Positions 10,643-21,557 are shown, counted from the stretch's first letter. The stretch is DNA of 64,000 bases from Methylobacterium persicinum (GCF_022179525.1 NZ_BPQX01000043.1:52407-116406); one strand, 5' to 3'. Notes: generated by a model not told the origin, from the letters alone. A program made the numbers and translations.

Positions 10643-10951
10643 CTATCCGTCCAACAGCCCGGCGAGCTTCATCGCCACACCCTGCGAGCCCTGGACCTTC
10701 AGCCGGCCGGTGGAGAAGGCGATCATCGGGTTGAGCTTGCCCTGCACCAGCTTGAGCAGGTTGTCGGAGCTGAGCTTCATCACCGTATCGGCCTCGCCGC
10801 CCTCCACGGTGGAGACGTCCACCTTGCCGCCGGTGGCGTCCACGAGGATGCTGCCGCCGTCGGTGAGGTCGAACCGCACCCGGTAGCCGAGGCTGTTCAG
10901 GGCGTCCGACCGCTCCTCGATCGCGTCGACCAGTTGCCCGAGTTCCGCCAT
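10643..10951 (-). CDS. SCP2 sterol-carrier-type lipid-binding protein
   Basis: The 102-residue protein has the compact SCP2 fold pattern: VRFDLTDGGSILVDATGG, then an acidic strand (GGEADTVMKLSSDNLLKLVQGKLNPMIAFSTGRLKVQG) and a terminal helix. SCP2-like proteins bind fatty acyl-CoAs or other lipids and often sit next to beta-oxidation genes. Here the acyl-CoA dehydrogenase gene lies just upstream on the same strand, with a family B repeat between them. The start at 10951 gives a normal domain length; the longer frame runs into the repeat and is unlikely. Confidence 0.88.
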   Translation of the reverse strand: MAELGQLVDAIEERSDALNSLGYRVRFDLTDGGSILVDATGGKVDVSTVEGGEADTVMKLSSDNLLKLVQGKLNPMIAFSTGRLKVQGSQGVAMKLAGLLDG

Positions 10952-10981
10952 TCGTTTCACTCCACTCTCGTCTCGGCTCAT

Positions 10982-11075
10982 CGTCATTGCGAGCGAGAGC
11001 GAAGCCATCCAGGGCCGGCGCCACGCTCGGCAACGGCCCGCGTCCCTGGATTGCTTCACTGCGTTCGCAATGACG
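10982..11075. repeat. Dispersed palindromic repeat, family B, copy 1
   Basis: The segment begins CGTCATTGCGAGCG with GAAGCCATCCAGGG and ends with the near reverse complement (CCCTGGATTGCTTC, then TTCGCAATGACG). Related copies are at 37892-37983 and 45831-45922, a degraded copy at 40092-40180, and half copies at 16546-16591 and 32974-33005. Confidence 0.88.
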
Positions 11076-11098
11076 GAGAAGGTTTCAGGCCTGCCCTC

Positions 11099-12883
11099 TC
11101 AGAACATCGCCTCGTCCAGCGCCATCATCGCGCCCTTGCCCGATTTCACCGCCGCCAGCAGGCCCGCCACCTGGGGCAGGATGCGCTCCATGTAGAAGCG
11201 GGCGGTGGTGAGCTTCGCCTCGTAGAAGTCCCGCTCGCCCGTGCCAGCGGCCAGGGCCGTGTGGGCTACCTTGGCCGAGCGCAGCCACATGAAGCCCAGC
11301 GCCACCAGCCCGAACAGGCGCAGGTACTCGGTGGCGGCGGCGCCCGCCTCCTCCGGGTCCTTCATCCCCCGCTGGGCGATGTGGGCGGTGGCGAGCTGGA
11401 GCGCGCCGAACGCCTTGGCGAGCGGCTGGGCCAGGGGCGACAGGGCCTCGTCCTCCAGGGCTTCGTCCAGGCCGGCGAGGACCGGGTGGAAGAAGCTCCT
11501 CAGGTAGCGTCCGGCGTGGGCCGGGAGCTTGCGGCCGACGAGGTCGAGGGCCTGAATGCCGTTGGTGCCTTCGTAGATCATCGAGATCCGGGCATCGCGG
11601 ACATACTGCTCCATGCCGTGGTCGCGGATGAAGCCGTGGCCGCCATAGACCTGCATGCCGATGCTCGCTGCCTCGTAGCCGAGATCGGTGAAGAGCGCCT
11701 TCACGATCGGCGTCATCAGCGCGGAGAAATCCTCCGCCCGGCGCCGCTCGGCCGGGTCGGGATGGTGCTCCATCACGTCGAGGCTGCGGGCGACCCAGGC
11801 GCCCAGCGCCCGGCAGCCCTCGTTGTAGGCCCGGATCGTCATCAGCATCCGCCGGACGTCCGGGTGGACGATGATCGGGTCGGCGGGCAGGTCCGGCCGC
11901 TTGGTCCCGACGAGGGACCGGCCCTGGAGCCGCTCCTTCGCGTAGGCGACGGCGCCCTGGTAGGCGGCTTCCCCCGCGCCGAGCCCCTGGATGCCGACCG
12001 ACAGGCGCTCGCTGTTCATCATCGTGAACATCGCGCGCATGCCCTTGTGCGGCTCGCCGACGAGCCAGCCCTTGGCGTCGTCGAAGGAGAGCTGGCAGGT
12101 GGCCGAGGCCTTGATGCCCATCTTATGTTCGAGGGCGCTACAGGTGACGCCGTTGCGCTCGCCCGGCGTGCCGTCCGCCCGGGGCAGGTACTTCGGCACC
12201 AGGAACAGGCTGATACCCTTCACGCCCTTCGGCGCGTCGGGGAGCTTTGCCAGGACCAGGTGGACGATATTCTCCGTGAGGTCGTGGTCGCCGGCCGAGA
12301 TGAAGATCTTCGACCCGGTGATCGCAAAAGAGCCGTCGCCCTGCGGCACGGCCTTGGTCCGCAGGAGGCCGAGATCGGTGCCGCAATGGGCTTCCGTCAG
12401 GCACATCGTGCCCGACCACGTCCCGTCCACGAGCTTGGGCAGGTAGGCCGCCTTCAGCTCCTCCGAGGCGTGGCCTTCGATCGCCTGATAGGCGCCGTGG
12501 CTGAGGCCGGGATAGAGTCCGAAGGACAGGTTGGTCGAGCAGATCATCTCCTCGACCAGCTTGTTGATGCCCGCCGGCAGGCCCTGGCCGCCATAGGCCG
12601 GGTCCGCGCCCATGGCGGTCCAACCGCCTTCCCGGAACGCCTTGTAGGCTTCCGGAAAGCCCTTCGGCGTGCGCACCACGCCGTTCTCCAGGCGGCAGCC
12701 TTCCTCGTCGCCCGAGGCGTTCAGCGGCAGCAGACGCTCGGTGCAGAATTTCGACGCCTCTTCCAGGATGGCGTCGGCGATGTCGGGGGTGAAGTCCTCG
12801 TGGCCCGGCAGGGCCTCGGCACTGCCGTGCAGTTCGTTCAGCACGAAGCGCATGTCGCGCAGGGGAGCCTTGTAGGTCTGCAT
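11099..12883 (-). CDS. Acyl-CoA dehydrogenase, long FadE/DmdC-like form
   Basis: The 594-residue protein begins with the short N-terminal extension (MQTYKAPLRDMRFVLNEL) seen in the roughly 600-residue bacterial acyl-CoA dehydrogenases. It carries CLTEAHCGTDLG and ITGSKIFISAGDHD of the flavin domain. RDARISMIYEGTNGIQALDL near residue 420 contains the catalytic Glu of the family, and about 120 extra C-terminal residues form the usual extension. It introduces the alpha-beta double bond in acyl-CoA with FAD and passes electrons to ETF. It lies four bases after the fused hydratase/dehydrogenase gene, clearly in one operon with it and the thiolase. Confidence 0.93.
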   Translation of the reverse strand: MQTYKAPLRDMRFVLNELHGSAEALPGHEDFTPDIADAILEEASKFCTERLLPLNASGDEEGCRLENGVVRTPKGFPEAYKAFREGGWTAMGADPAYGGQGLPAGINKLVEEMICSTNLSFGLYPGLSHGAYQAIEGHASEELKAAYLPKLVDGTWSGTMCLTEAHCGTDLGLLRTKAVPQGDGSFAITGSKIFISAGDHDLTENIVHLVLAKLPDAPKGVKGISLFLVPKYLPRADGTPGERNGVTCSALEHKMGIKASATCQLSFDDAKGWLVGEPHKGMRAMFTMMNSERLSVGIQGLGAGEAAYQGAVAYAKERLQGRSLVGTKRPDLPADPIIVHPDVRRMLMTIRAYNEGCRALGAWVARSLDVMEHHPDPAERRRAEDFSALMTPIVKALFTDLGYEAASIGMQVYGGHGFIRDHGMEQYVRDARISMIYEGTNGIQALDLVGRKLPAHAGRYLRSFFHPVLAGLDEALEDEALSPLAQPLAKAFGALQLATAHIAQRGMKDPEEAGAAATEYLRLFGLVALGFMWLRSAKVAHTALAAGTGERDFYEAKLTTARFYMERILPQVAGLLAAVKSGKGAMMALDEAMF

Positions 12884-12887
12884 CGCG

Positions 12888-15208
12888 TCAGTTCCTCACC
12901 GGGCGGCCGGTTTCGATCACGCTCTCGAACCGGTCGAGGGTCGCCTCCGTCCGCACGAGGCGCATGAAGCTGTCCCGCTCGAGGTCGAGGATCGCGTCTT
13001 CCTCGACGGTGTCGAGGATGTCCGCCTCGCCCCCGGACAGGACGGTGGCGAGTTCCCCCGCCACCACGAGGTCGTGCGTGGTGGCGATGCCCCGCCGGGC
13101 AAAGCCCTCCGCCGCCATCCGCATGGCGAGGGCGCCGGCGGGGCCCGGGAGGGTGAGGGAGACAGGCTTGCGCGGTTCATAGCCCTCCACCAGGGACAGG
13201 GCCTTGGCCTTGGCGTCGGCGAGAAGCCGGTCGCGGTTCATGGTGATGCCGTCGCTCTCGCGCAGGAACAGGAGGTCGCGGGCCTCCTCCGCCGACTTGG
13301 CGACGGTGGCGGTCGAGATCGTCTCGAACACCTTGGCGGCGGCGGGCATCGGGCCCTTCGGCAGCTTGGGCGCGCTCTGCCAGCGGGCCAGCATCTCCTT
13401 GCAGCCGCCCCAGCCCGGCACGAGGCCGACCCCGGCTTCCACGAGGCCGATATAGGTCTCGGCATGGGCCTGCACCGCATCGCTGTGCAGGAGGATCTCG
13501 CAGCCGCCGCCGAGCGCCATGCCGGCGGGCGCGCTGACCACCGGGAACGGGGCGTATTTCAGTTGGCTGTAGGTCTGCTGGCCGAGGGAAACCAATTTCT
13601 CGATCTCGCCCCAGGCGGCGATGTTGGCGGCGAACAGGGCGAGGCCGAGATTCGCGCCGACTGAGAAGTTCGAGCCCTCGTTGTAGACGACGAGCGCCTT
13701 GTATTGGGACTTCACGAGCTTGATGGTCTTGCCGAGCAGGACCATGATCTGCTCATCGAGGGCGTTCGCCTGCGAGGTGAACTCGAAGCACACCACACCG
13801 TCGCCGATGTCCCACAGGGCGGCCGAGCCGTTCTTGAGCAGCGGCTTGGCAGAAAGCTTGATGTCCTCCAGCCGCAGCACGCCCTCGGGGCGCACGATTT
13901 TTTTGTAGTCGCCCTCGGTCGTAAGGACCTGCCGCTCGTCGTTCTCGACGCGGTAGAAGCTCCGGCCGTTCAGACCGGCCAGGATCGGCGGGACGGAGTA
14001 TCCATCCTTCGCCAGCCGCTCGGCCACGTAGGCGCCGCCGATCTTGTCGATCAGCTCGAACGGACCCCACTTCCAGTTGTAGCCGAGGCGCATGGCCTCA
14101 TCGATGGCGGCGATCTCGTCGCTCGCCTCGCCCACGAGCCCGGCGGCGTAGGCGAGCGTCGGGCCGATCACCGTCCAGGCGTAGGCGCCGATGCGGCCCT
14201 TGAGGTCGAGCACCGCACGGGGGCCCTTCGCCTCCTTCAACTCGGGTAGGTCCGCCTTGGCGGAGGGCCGGTAGGCGCCGGTCTTGAGGTCGACGGCCTC
14301 CTTGGACTTCTGCCCGTTCGTGCGGTTCAGGCGGTAGAACCCGCCCTTGCCCTTGCGGCCGGTATAGCCCTCCGCGATCAGCTTCGTGACCAACGGCATC
14401 TCGCGGTAGGTCGCGTGGAACGCGTCCTCCGCCGGCAGGGCCGCCCGCAGGCTCTTGGTGGTGTGGGGGATCAGGTCGAGCCCCACCAGATCCACGAGGC
14501 CGAAAACGCCGGTCTTGGGGATACCGAAGGGGCGGCCCATCACGGCGTCCGCCTCCTCCACCGGCACGCCGAGGTCATCGGCCGCCGCGATGGCGTTCTG
14601 GATCCAGAAGATGCCGAGCCGGTTGGCGATGAAGCCCGGCCGGTCCTTGCAGGCGACGACGCTCTTGCCGAGCTTGCGGTCGGCGAAATCCGTCACCGTC
14701 GCGGCGAGCGCCGGATCGGTCTTCGGGCCGGTGACGACTTCGAGCAGCCGCATGTAGCGCGGCGGGTTGAAGAAGTGGGTGATCAGAAAGTCCTTCGCGA
14801 AGGCTTCCGGCATCCCCTGGATCAGCGCGTCGAGCGGAATGGTCGAGGTGTTGGACGAAACCGCCGTGCCTGGCCGGCGCACCGCGTCGATGCGCCTGTA
14901 GAGGGCCTGCTTCGCGTCGAGGCGCTCGATCACCACCTCGATGATCCAATCGACGTCCGCCAACCGGTCGAGATGGTCTTCGACGTTGCACGCCTCGACG
15001 AGCTTGGCGGCCCGGGGCGACATGAAGGCGGCGGGCTCCGTCTTCAGCATCTTGGCGATGGCGCCCCTGGCGAGGCCGTCCCGGTCTGCGGCGCCCTCGG
15101 GGACGATGTCCATCAGGAGCACCGGCACGCCGGCGTTGGCGACGTGGGCGGCGATGCCGGAGCCCATGACCCCGGCGCCGATGACGGCGACTTTGCGGAT
15201 CCCGATCA

Positions 15209-15209
<1 letters not shown>
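12888..15209 (-). CDS. Fused 3-hydroxyacyl-CoA dehydrogenase / enoyl-CoA hydratase (FadN-like order)
   Basis: The 773-residue protein starts with an NAD-binding dehydrogenase domain (VAVIGAGVMGSGIAAHVANAG, Rossmann GxGxxG) and has the HFFNPPRYM catalytic segment near residue 140. A crotonase-type hydratase domain follows in the C-terminal half (APAGMALGGGCEILLHSD, then EAGVGLVPGWGG). This order, dehydrogenase first, is that of FadN-type proteins and the reverse of FadB/FadJ. The start at 15209 overlaps the thiolase stop codon (ATGA), showing coupling. It carries out the hydration and NAD-dependent oxidation steps of beta-oxidation. Confidence 0.92.
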
Positions 15210-16345
<1,136 letters not shown>

Positions 16346-16400
16346 GCTGTCCTCACGGAACGGGTGTGGGGGTAGGGGATGCGGAAAGAGTCCATTCCCG

Positions 16401-16508
16401 CCCTCATCCTGAGGTGCTGCGAAGCAGCCTCGAAGGAGGCTTCCAGCCGGCGCGCGGATCCTGGAGCCCTCCTTCGAGGCCGCTGAAGCGGCACCTCAGG
16501 ATGAGGGG
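16401..16508. repeat. Dispersed palindromic repeat, family A, copy 3
   Basis: It has the same outer and inner arms as 2157-2269 and lies between merR and the thiolase. A degenerate half copy of family B (GCCCTGGGTCGTTGCG to CGATGACGGG, about 16546-16591) follows at once. Confidence 0.9.
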
Positions 16509-16610
16509 GATGGGTGGGATTGATGCCGGGTCTGCCAGGGTGTGGCGTGTCCTGCTGCCCTGGGTCGTTGCGCTTTGCGCGCGATGACGGGTAGGAAACC
16601 CCGCGGACCG

Positions 16611-17027
16611 CTACCGCGCCCGGCGCACCTTCGACGGGGCCTCGGAGGCGGGGAGGGCCGCCAGGGCCGCCTCGGTCTGCTGCGCAATAGTGCGTAACTC
16701 GGCCATCGTCTCTGCCAAGGCCTTTTCCTGCTCGACCAGGCTGTCGAGCCGGGCCTGCACCCGCTTCAGCAGGGCGCGCATCTGCTCCTGCCGGGTCGGG
16801 TCGGCATCGTAGAGGTCGAGGTATTCCTTGATCTCTCGTAGGGTGAAGCCGAGCCGCTTGCCGCGCAGAATCAGGATCAGCCGCGCCCGGTCCCGGTGCG
16901 TATACACCCGGTTGTTGCCGGCCCGCCGCGGATTGAGGAGCGCCTTGTCCTCGTAAAAACGGACTGTTCTCGCCGTCACACCAAGGTCGTTGGCGAGCTG
17001 GGTCACTGTGTACAGCGTATCGGACAC
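16611..17027 (-). CDS. MerR-family regulator, LiuR-like
   Basis: The 138-residue protein has an N-terminal MerR winged helix (YTVTQLANDLGVTARTVRFYEDKALL, then RVYTHRDRARL) and a coiled dimerisation helix. It lacks the Cys residues of metal sensors. Its place upstream of a beta-oxidation operon and the motif at 17192-17207 match LiuR, a MerR-type regulator of branched-chain amino acid and fatty acid breakdown. It probably represses this block and responds to an acyl-CoA; that ligand is inference. Confidence 0.87.
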   Translation of the reverse strand: MSDTLYTVTQLANDLGVTARTVRFYEDKALLNPRRAGNNRVYTHRDRARLILILRGKRLGFTLREIKEYLDLYDADPTRQEQMRALLKRVQARLDSLVEQEKALAETMAELRTIAQQTEAALAALPASEAPSKVRRAR

Positions 17028-17191
17028 AGGTGGCCTTCTCTAGTTTGAAGCCACCGTATGCCCGGAGCGCGCGAAGCGTCAACGCCGGAGCGCGCGCCAT
17101 GAAACCGCGCTTTAGGGTGCGATGAGCAGCCACCTTCCCCCTCCCTCCGCCGGGCGGCCCTCACGTGGGGCCTTCGTTCCTGCGATCTCAC

Positions 17192-17207
17192 TTAACGTAT
17201 ACGTCAA
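17192..17207. promoter_or_regulatory. LiuR-type operator
   Basis: TTAACGTATACGTCAA contains the perfect palindrome ACGTATACGT and fits the 16-base LiuR pattern (TTWACGTWWACGTMAA as I recall it from comparative work). It lies in the merR-fadL gap, 165 bases upstream of merR. Autoregulation of the regulator and control of the operon downstream are the likely roles. The rest of 17028-17530 shows no gene and is AT-rich just before fadL. Confidence 0.75.
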
Positions 17208-17536
17208 CTTCTATCCTGATACGTGAGGTCTGCGCAAGGGGGGGCGCTCCGGTCCGGCTGACGTGAAAATGCCACAGCCCATGCCCTCCGGCGTGGGCTC
17301 GGTTCCGAGCGTGGCCTTTCCAGCTTGCATTTTTGTGCCGCTTTCGGCAGCGTCTTGACCTATAGGGAAGGCTGTCGATCAGCGAAGTGGACTGACTGTC
17401 CGTCTGTGTCGTTCCGGTACGCGAATGCTTCGAGCCGGAAATTTTTTGGCCTCGGGGCTCCGATCAGTTTAATAAATTCATAACAACAAGCCTTAAAAAT
17501 AGGCGAATCCAAAGCTTATCTTGGGGAGGGATGGGG

Positions 17537-18856
17537 ATGAGGACGATGCGTGGCGCCCGGATCGGGGCGGCAGCCTTGGCGGCGACGTTGTCTTGCGGGA
17601 CGGCAGCCTTCGCGGGCGCGTTCGGGCTCCGGGAGCAGAGCACGGAAGCGCAGGGCCTGGGCTACGCCGGCGCGGCGGCCGGCTCGGGCGGTGTGTCGTC
17701 GATGTTCTGGAACCCGGCCGTCATCACGATGCGGCCCGGGTTCGTTACCGAGCAGAATCTGACCTATCTCGGTCCCTCCGCCACCATCACGCCGACGACG
17801 GGCACCAACCCGGCCTTCGCGCGGCTCGGCGCTTCGGGCGAGATCGGCCAGGGCGCGGTCCTGCCGGCGGGCGCCAGCTCCTACCAGATCAACGACCGCC
17901 TCTGGCTCGGCATTGCCACGGATGCGCCGTTCGGCCTGACCACCAAGCCGAACCAGGTGTGGTCCGGAGAGGTCTATGGCCGGTCGTCGCGGATCTTCTC
18001 CCTCGCCATCAACCCGGTGGTCGGTTTCAAGGTCAACGAGTGGCTTTCGGTCGGCGCCGGGCCGAACATCGAGTATTTCCGGCTGACCCTTCGGCAGGCC
18101 CTGCCGATCCCCGGCATCCTGCCGCAGACCTATCCGAGCTCGTTCCTGAAGGGCGAATCCTGGGGGGTGGGCTTCACGGCGGGCGCCACCATCACGCCGT
18201 GGGAAGGCACTGCGTTCGGCGTCGGCTACCGCTCCTCGGTCCACCACGACATCGACGGCTCCATCGGCGTGCCCCTCGTGGCCCTGGCCCTCGTGGCGGG
18301 GCAGGTGCGCGCCAGCCTGAACACCCCGGACAAGCTCAGCGTCGGCCTGACTCAGGCGGTGAGCCCGGTCGCCCGGGTCTCCCTCGGCTTCGAATGGGAC
18401 AACTGGTCGAGGCTCGGCGATATCGGGATCGTCTCGAAGACGCTCGGCGTGCCGGTCAACGACCTGCCTCTGCGGTACAAGGACGGGTTCCTCTACTCCA
18501 TCGGCGGCGAGTACGACGTGAATGCCGCCCTGACCCTCCGGGCCGGCTTCGGCTACGAGACCTCGCCGATCGACTTCACCAACCGCTCCGTGCGCCTGCC
18601 CGACGGCGACCGTTACAGCCTGAACGTCGGCGCGAGCTACCGCTGGAATGAGCAGCTGACCCTCAACGTCGCCTATTCCCACCTCTTCCTCGATAAGTCG
18701 CGGATCCTGGCGGGCCTCGGGCGTGACTACAACGTCGGCAATATCGCCTTCGCCGGGGTAGTCGATTCGAGCGTCGACATCGTGTCCGTCGGCTTCCGCT
18801 ATGCCTTCGGTGCCCCGCCCGCCCCCGCCCCGGCGCCCCTCGTGCGGAAGTACTGA
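17537..18856 (+). CDS. FadL/TodX-family outer-membrane transporter
   Basis: After a signal peptide (about residues 1-27, ending near AAFAGAF) the protein has the FadL N-terminal hatch pattern: GLREQSTEAQGLGYAGAAA and SSMFWNPAVI. A long series of barrel strands follows and the chain ends VSVGFRYAFG with a short Pro/Ala tail. FadL proteins carry long-chain fatty acids or other hydrophobic compounds across the outer membrane. The Shine-Dalgarno GGAGGG at 17525-17530 sits six bases before the ATG at 17537 and touches the ATG at 17531, so 17537 is preferred. The neighbouring beta-oxidation block fits a fatty acid substrate. Confidence 0.92.
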   Translation: MRTMRGARIGAAALAATLSCGTAAFAGAFGLREQSTEAQGLGYAGAAAGSGGVSSMFWNPAVITMRPGFVTEQNLTYLGPSATITPTTGTNPAFARLGASGEIGQGAVLPAGASSYQINDRLWLGIATDAPFGLTTKPNQVWSGEVYGRSSRIFSLAINPVVGFKVNEWLSVGAGPNIEYFRLTLRQALPIPGILPQTYPSSFLKGESWGVGFTAGATITPWEGTAFGVGYRSSVHHDIDGSIGVPLVALALVAGQVRASLNTPDKLSVGLTQAVSPVARVSLGFEWDNWSRLGDIGIVSKTLGVPVNDLPLRYKDGFLYSIGGEYDVNAALTLRAGFGYETSPIDFTNRSVRLPDGDRYSLNVGASYRWNEQLTLNVAYSHLFLDKSRILAGLGRDYNVGNIAFAGVVDSSVDIVSVGFRYAFGAPPAPAPAPLVRKY

Positions 18857-18913
18857 CGCGTTCGCCATGTCGGGGTGCGCCGCGCCTCACCGCGTGGCGC
18901 ACCCCGCAGGCGG

Positions 18914-20293
18914 TCAGACCCGCAGGCGGTTCATCGCGGCGGCGAGGGCGTAGGTCGCCCGGTCCCGCGAATATTCCAGATTGATCTTGGCGATCCGCGC
19001 ATCGGCCAGTTCGCCGACGGTGTTGAGTGTGTCCAGGATCGTCATGGTCCCGAGGCGAAGCTCCATCTGGCGGCCCTGCACGGCGCGGATGAGCTTGCGC
19101 ACCCGCTCGGACGCCTGGGCCACCTGCTGCAGGGAAGAGCGGCGCTGTGTGAAGGCCACCGTCGCCTCGGCCACCACCCGGCGCTCGAGATCGAGGGTCT
19201 CGTAGGATTTCTGGCGGGCCAGCGCTTGGTCCCTCGCGAGGTCGCCGAACTCGCCCGGCTGGTAGAGGGGCACGACGGCCTGCAGCATGGTCGTCGTGTC
19301 GACGACCTTGTAGGGCGTGTTCGAGACCCAGCCCCGGCGCGTGTGATTGAACTGAAGGTTCAACTGCGGCGAGAAGCGGGCATAGGCGGCCTTTGCGAGG
19401 TAATCGGCGGATTCCGCGTCGAGCCGGGCCGCAATGAGCCTGGGGCTCTCGCCGAGCAACACGGCGCGGAGTTCGTCCAGGGACTTCGGCAGGAGCCGGT
19501 TGGGGACATCCGGCAGTGCGCTCGGGTTGGCGTCGGGCCCGGCGAGCCGTTCGAGTTCGGCGTCGGAGGCGAGCAGGTTCGCCCGCGCCTGTTCGAGGGC
19601 GGCCTGGGCCGCGATCACCCGGGATTCGGCGAGCGCCAGCTCCGCATTGGTGGCATCGTGAACCTCCCGGCGGGCCGCGACGCTGCGGGCCACCTTCGCC
19701 ACGTCCGCGATGGCCGCCTCCCGCAGGCGGACGACCGCCCGGTCGCGCAACACGGCCAAATAGGCGCTCGCGGTTTCCAGGAGGATCTGCTGGGTCTTCA
19801 CGTCCTGCAGGCCGCGCCCCGCGGCGACCGCGCTCCGGGCTGCCTCCAGGGTGTTGGAGCGCCGGAACCCATCGAAGAGCGGCAGGGTCAGCTGGAAGCC
19901 GTCGCCGCTCGGCTGCCGCCGGCCCACGGTATCGGTGCCGGTCGGATTCGAAGGATCCGTGTAGACATCGGGCTTGTAGCGGATCGTGCTGTCGAGGCGG
20001 TGATTGATGACGTAGGCCGCTTCGGGCAGGAACGCCTCGTAGCTGCTCAGCATCCGCGCCTCGGCCGCGGCCTGCCGCTCGTCGTCGGCCTTCTTGTCGA
20101 AGCTCGACCGCAGGGCCCAGTGCATGGTCTCGGAGAGGGATTGCGCGTCGGCCCCCGCTTCGGCGGCACCGAGGAGGCCGGCAGCGGCGAGCCCTGCTGC
20201 GGTCAGGACTGTCCGGAGCGGCGCGGGTTTGGCGGCGGATCGGGTGGCGTTTCGTGGCCTGCCGAACCCGCCTCCGGGATGATCCGGTTTCAT
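18914..20293 (-). CDS. TolC-family outer-membrane efflux protein
   Basis: The 459-residue protein has an N-terminal signal region (residues about 25-50, ending GAEAGADA). Two related halves of long amphipathic helices follow, with TolC-type strand segments (PLFDGFRRSNTLEAARSAVAAG, then VPLYQPGEFGDLARDQALARQ). It should form a trimeric outer-membrane channel for type I export or efflux. It lies 3' of the alpha/beta hydrolase on the minus strand, back to back with the peptide export genes at 21.8-26.5 kb. It is the natural outer-membrane partner for the HlyD/C39-ABC pair there, though this is inferred from position. Confidence 0.92.
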   Translation of the reverse strand: MKPDHPGGGFGRPRNATRSAAKPAPLRTVLTAAGLAAAGLLGAAEAGADAQSLSETMHWALRSSFDKKADDERQAAAEARMLSSYEAFLPEAAYVINHRLDSTIRYKPDVYTDPSNPTGTDTVGRRQPSGDGFQLTLPLFDGFRRSNTLEAARSAVAAGRGLQDVKTQQILLETASAYLAVLRDRAVVRLREAAIADVAKVARSVAARREVHDATNAELALAESRVIAAQAALEQARANLLASDAELERLAGPDANPSALPDVPNRLLPKSLDELRAVLLGESPRLIAARLDAESADYLAKAAYARFSPQLNLQFNHTRRGWVSNTPYKVVDTTTMLQAVVPLYQPGEFGDLARDQALARQKSYETLDLERRVVAEATVAFTQRRSSLQQVAQASERVRKLIRAVQGRQMELRLGTMTILDTLNTVGELADARIAKINLEYSRDRATYALAAAMNRLRV

Positions 20294-20505
20294 CCGGGCA
20301 ATCCTGCTCCTTGTGATGCCGTATACGCGGTTTAGCAGTAATCCGGCGTGGTTAATCGCCAGTGAAGCCTTGAACGGCTAAACCATCGCTCAATGAACGG
20401 TTTGAGGCTGCTGCAAGCCATACGAACACTGAAGCGTTGTGCAGCCTCAAGCCAAAAACCATCATTGGCTATCGGCCGGCCGAACCGTCCACGACACGAA
20501 ACCTT

Positions 20506-21339
20506 TCAGGGGCTGTGGGCCTCCGCCTTGGGTGGCGCTGCGGGGAGGCGGGAGAGCCACAAGGCAAGGGACTCCGCCCCCGCGGGGTCGGATAGGATCA
20601 TGTGCGATCCGGCGGGGACCCGGACGAAGGTGAGGTTCGGCCCGGCGCCTCCGACGAGAGTTTCCGCATGGTGGAGGGGGACGACCCGGTCATCCGTACC
20701 GTGAAGGACGAGGATCGGCGCCACGACGCGACGGAGGTCGGGGGTGACGTCGAAGGGGTCCTTCAGGGTCCACGCCACCGGGAACATCCAGTATCGCTCG
20801 GCGGCCACGGCCCGGATCGAGGCATAGGCGGCCGCGAGCACCACCCCGCCGACGGGGTGGCGGGCGGCGAGCCGGAGGGCGAGCCCCGAGCCGAGGGATT
20901 CCCCAAGGACAACGATGTCGCCGGGGGCGAAACCTGCCCCCAGCGCGAAGCGGTAGGCCGCCTCGGCATCGCGCCCGAGCCCCGCTTCGGACGGGGTGCC
21001 GCTGGAGCCCCCGAACCCGCGATAGTCGATGGCCAGGACGGAGCCGAAGGCCGAAAGCTGGCGTATCCGCTCGGCTCGCCGGGTCAGGGAGCCGCCGGTC
21101 CCGTGCAGGAAGAGGATGAGCCGCCGGCCCGTCCCGCGGGCGTACCACGCCACCAGATGTTCGCCGTCCTCGGTCTGGATCCGGTGGACCGCGACACCGT
21201 CCAGATCCAGGGCCTCCGGGGGCCAATCGAGCGGCTCCGGCCGGAACAGGATGTCCCGCTGACGGGCGTACAGGACACCGGTCGCCGCCAGATAGAGGAG
21301 GGCGAGGAGCCCGGTGATCGCGGTGAGCACGCGGATCAC
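20506..21339 (-). CDS. Membrane-anchored alpha/beta hydrolase
   Basis: From a GTG at 21339 the protein begins with one hydrophobic segment (VLTAITGLLALLYLAATGVLYA), so it is anchored in the inner membrane. The hydrolase fold follows: an LFLHGTGGS oxyanion loop, the nucleophile Ser in VLGESLGSG, Asp in LHGTDDRVV, and His in AGSHMIL. This is the pattern of the BEM46/YfhR-like hydrolases. The GTG overlaps the stop codon of the small ORF upstream (GTGA), so the two are coupled. Whether it belongs to the peptide locus or only neighbours it is unknown. The gap 20294-20505 shows no gene. Confidence 0.85.
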   Translation of the reverse strand: MIRVLTAITGLLALLYLAATGVLYARQRDILFRPEPLDWPPEALDLDGVAVHRIQTEDGEHLVAWYARGTGRRLILFLHGTGGSLTRRAERIRQLSAFGSVLAIDYRGFGGSSGTPSEAGLGRDAEAAYRFALGAGFAPGDIVVLGESLGSGLALRLAARHPVGGVVLAAAYASIRAVAAERYWMFPVAWTLKDPFDVTPDLRRVVAPILVLHGTDDRVVPLHHAETLVGGAGPNLTFVRVPAGSHMILSDPAGAESLALWLSRLPAAPPKAEAHSP

Positions 21340-21557
21340 GGCGCCGGCCCGAGGACGCGCTCCGGCCCGCCGATCGATTCGGCGCCGGACCCTGTTCCGA
21401 ACCGGCCCACGAAGACGAAAGCCGGCTCCAAGACGGCGTCGAGTCCCTCCGCCGCACCGCCGTAGGAGAGTTCGGGCGGCGAACCCGAGAGGAGCGCGCA
21501 AATGATCCCCTGTGATGACACGATTTCAGCGCTCTCGATGATATCTCGTGGGTTCAT
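21336..21557 (-). CDS. Small ORF coupled to the hydrolase
   Basis: This ORF encodes 73 residues from the ATG at 21557 (a GTG or ATG further upstream could add 14). It overlaps the hydrolase start by four bases. The chain has a moderately hydrophobic N-half (VSSQGIICALLSG) and a Gly/Pro-rich C-half and matches nothing I know. The stop-start overlap is the main support. It is divergent from the Cys-rich peptide gene, with the AT-rich region 21600-21780 between them. Confidence 0.4.
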   Translation of the reverse strand: MNPRDIIESAEIVSSQGIICALLSGSPPELSYGGAAEGLDAVLEPAFVFVGRFGTGSGAESIGGPERVLGPAP

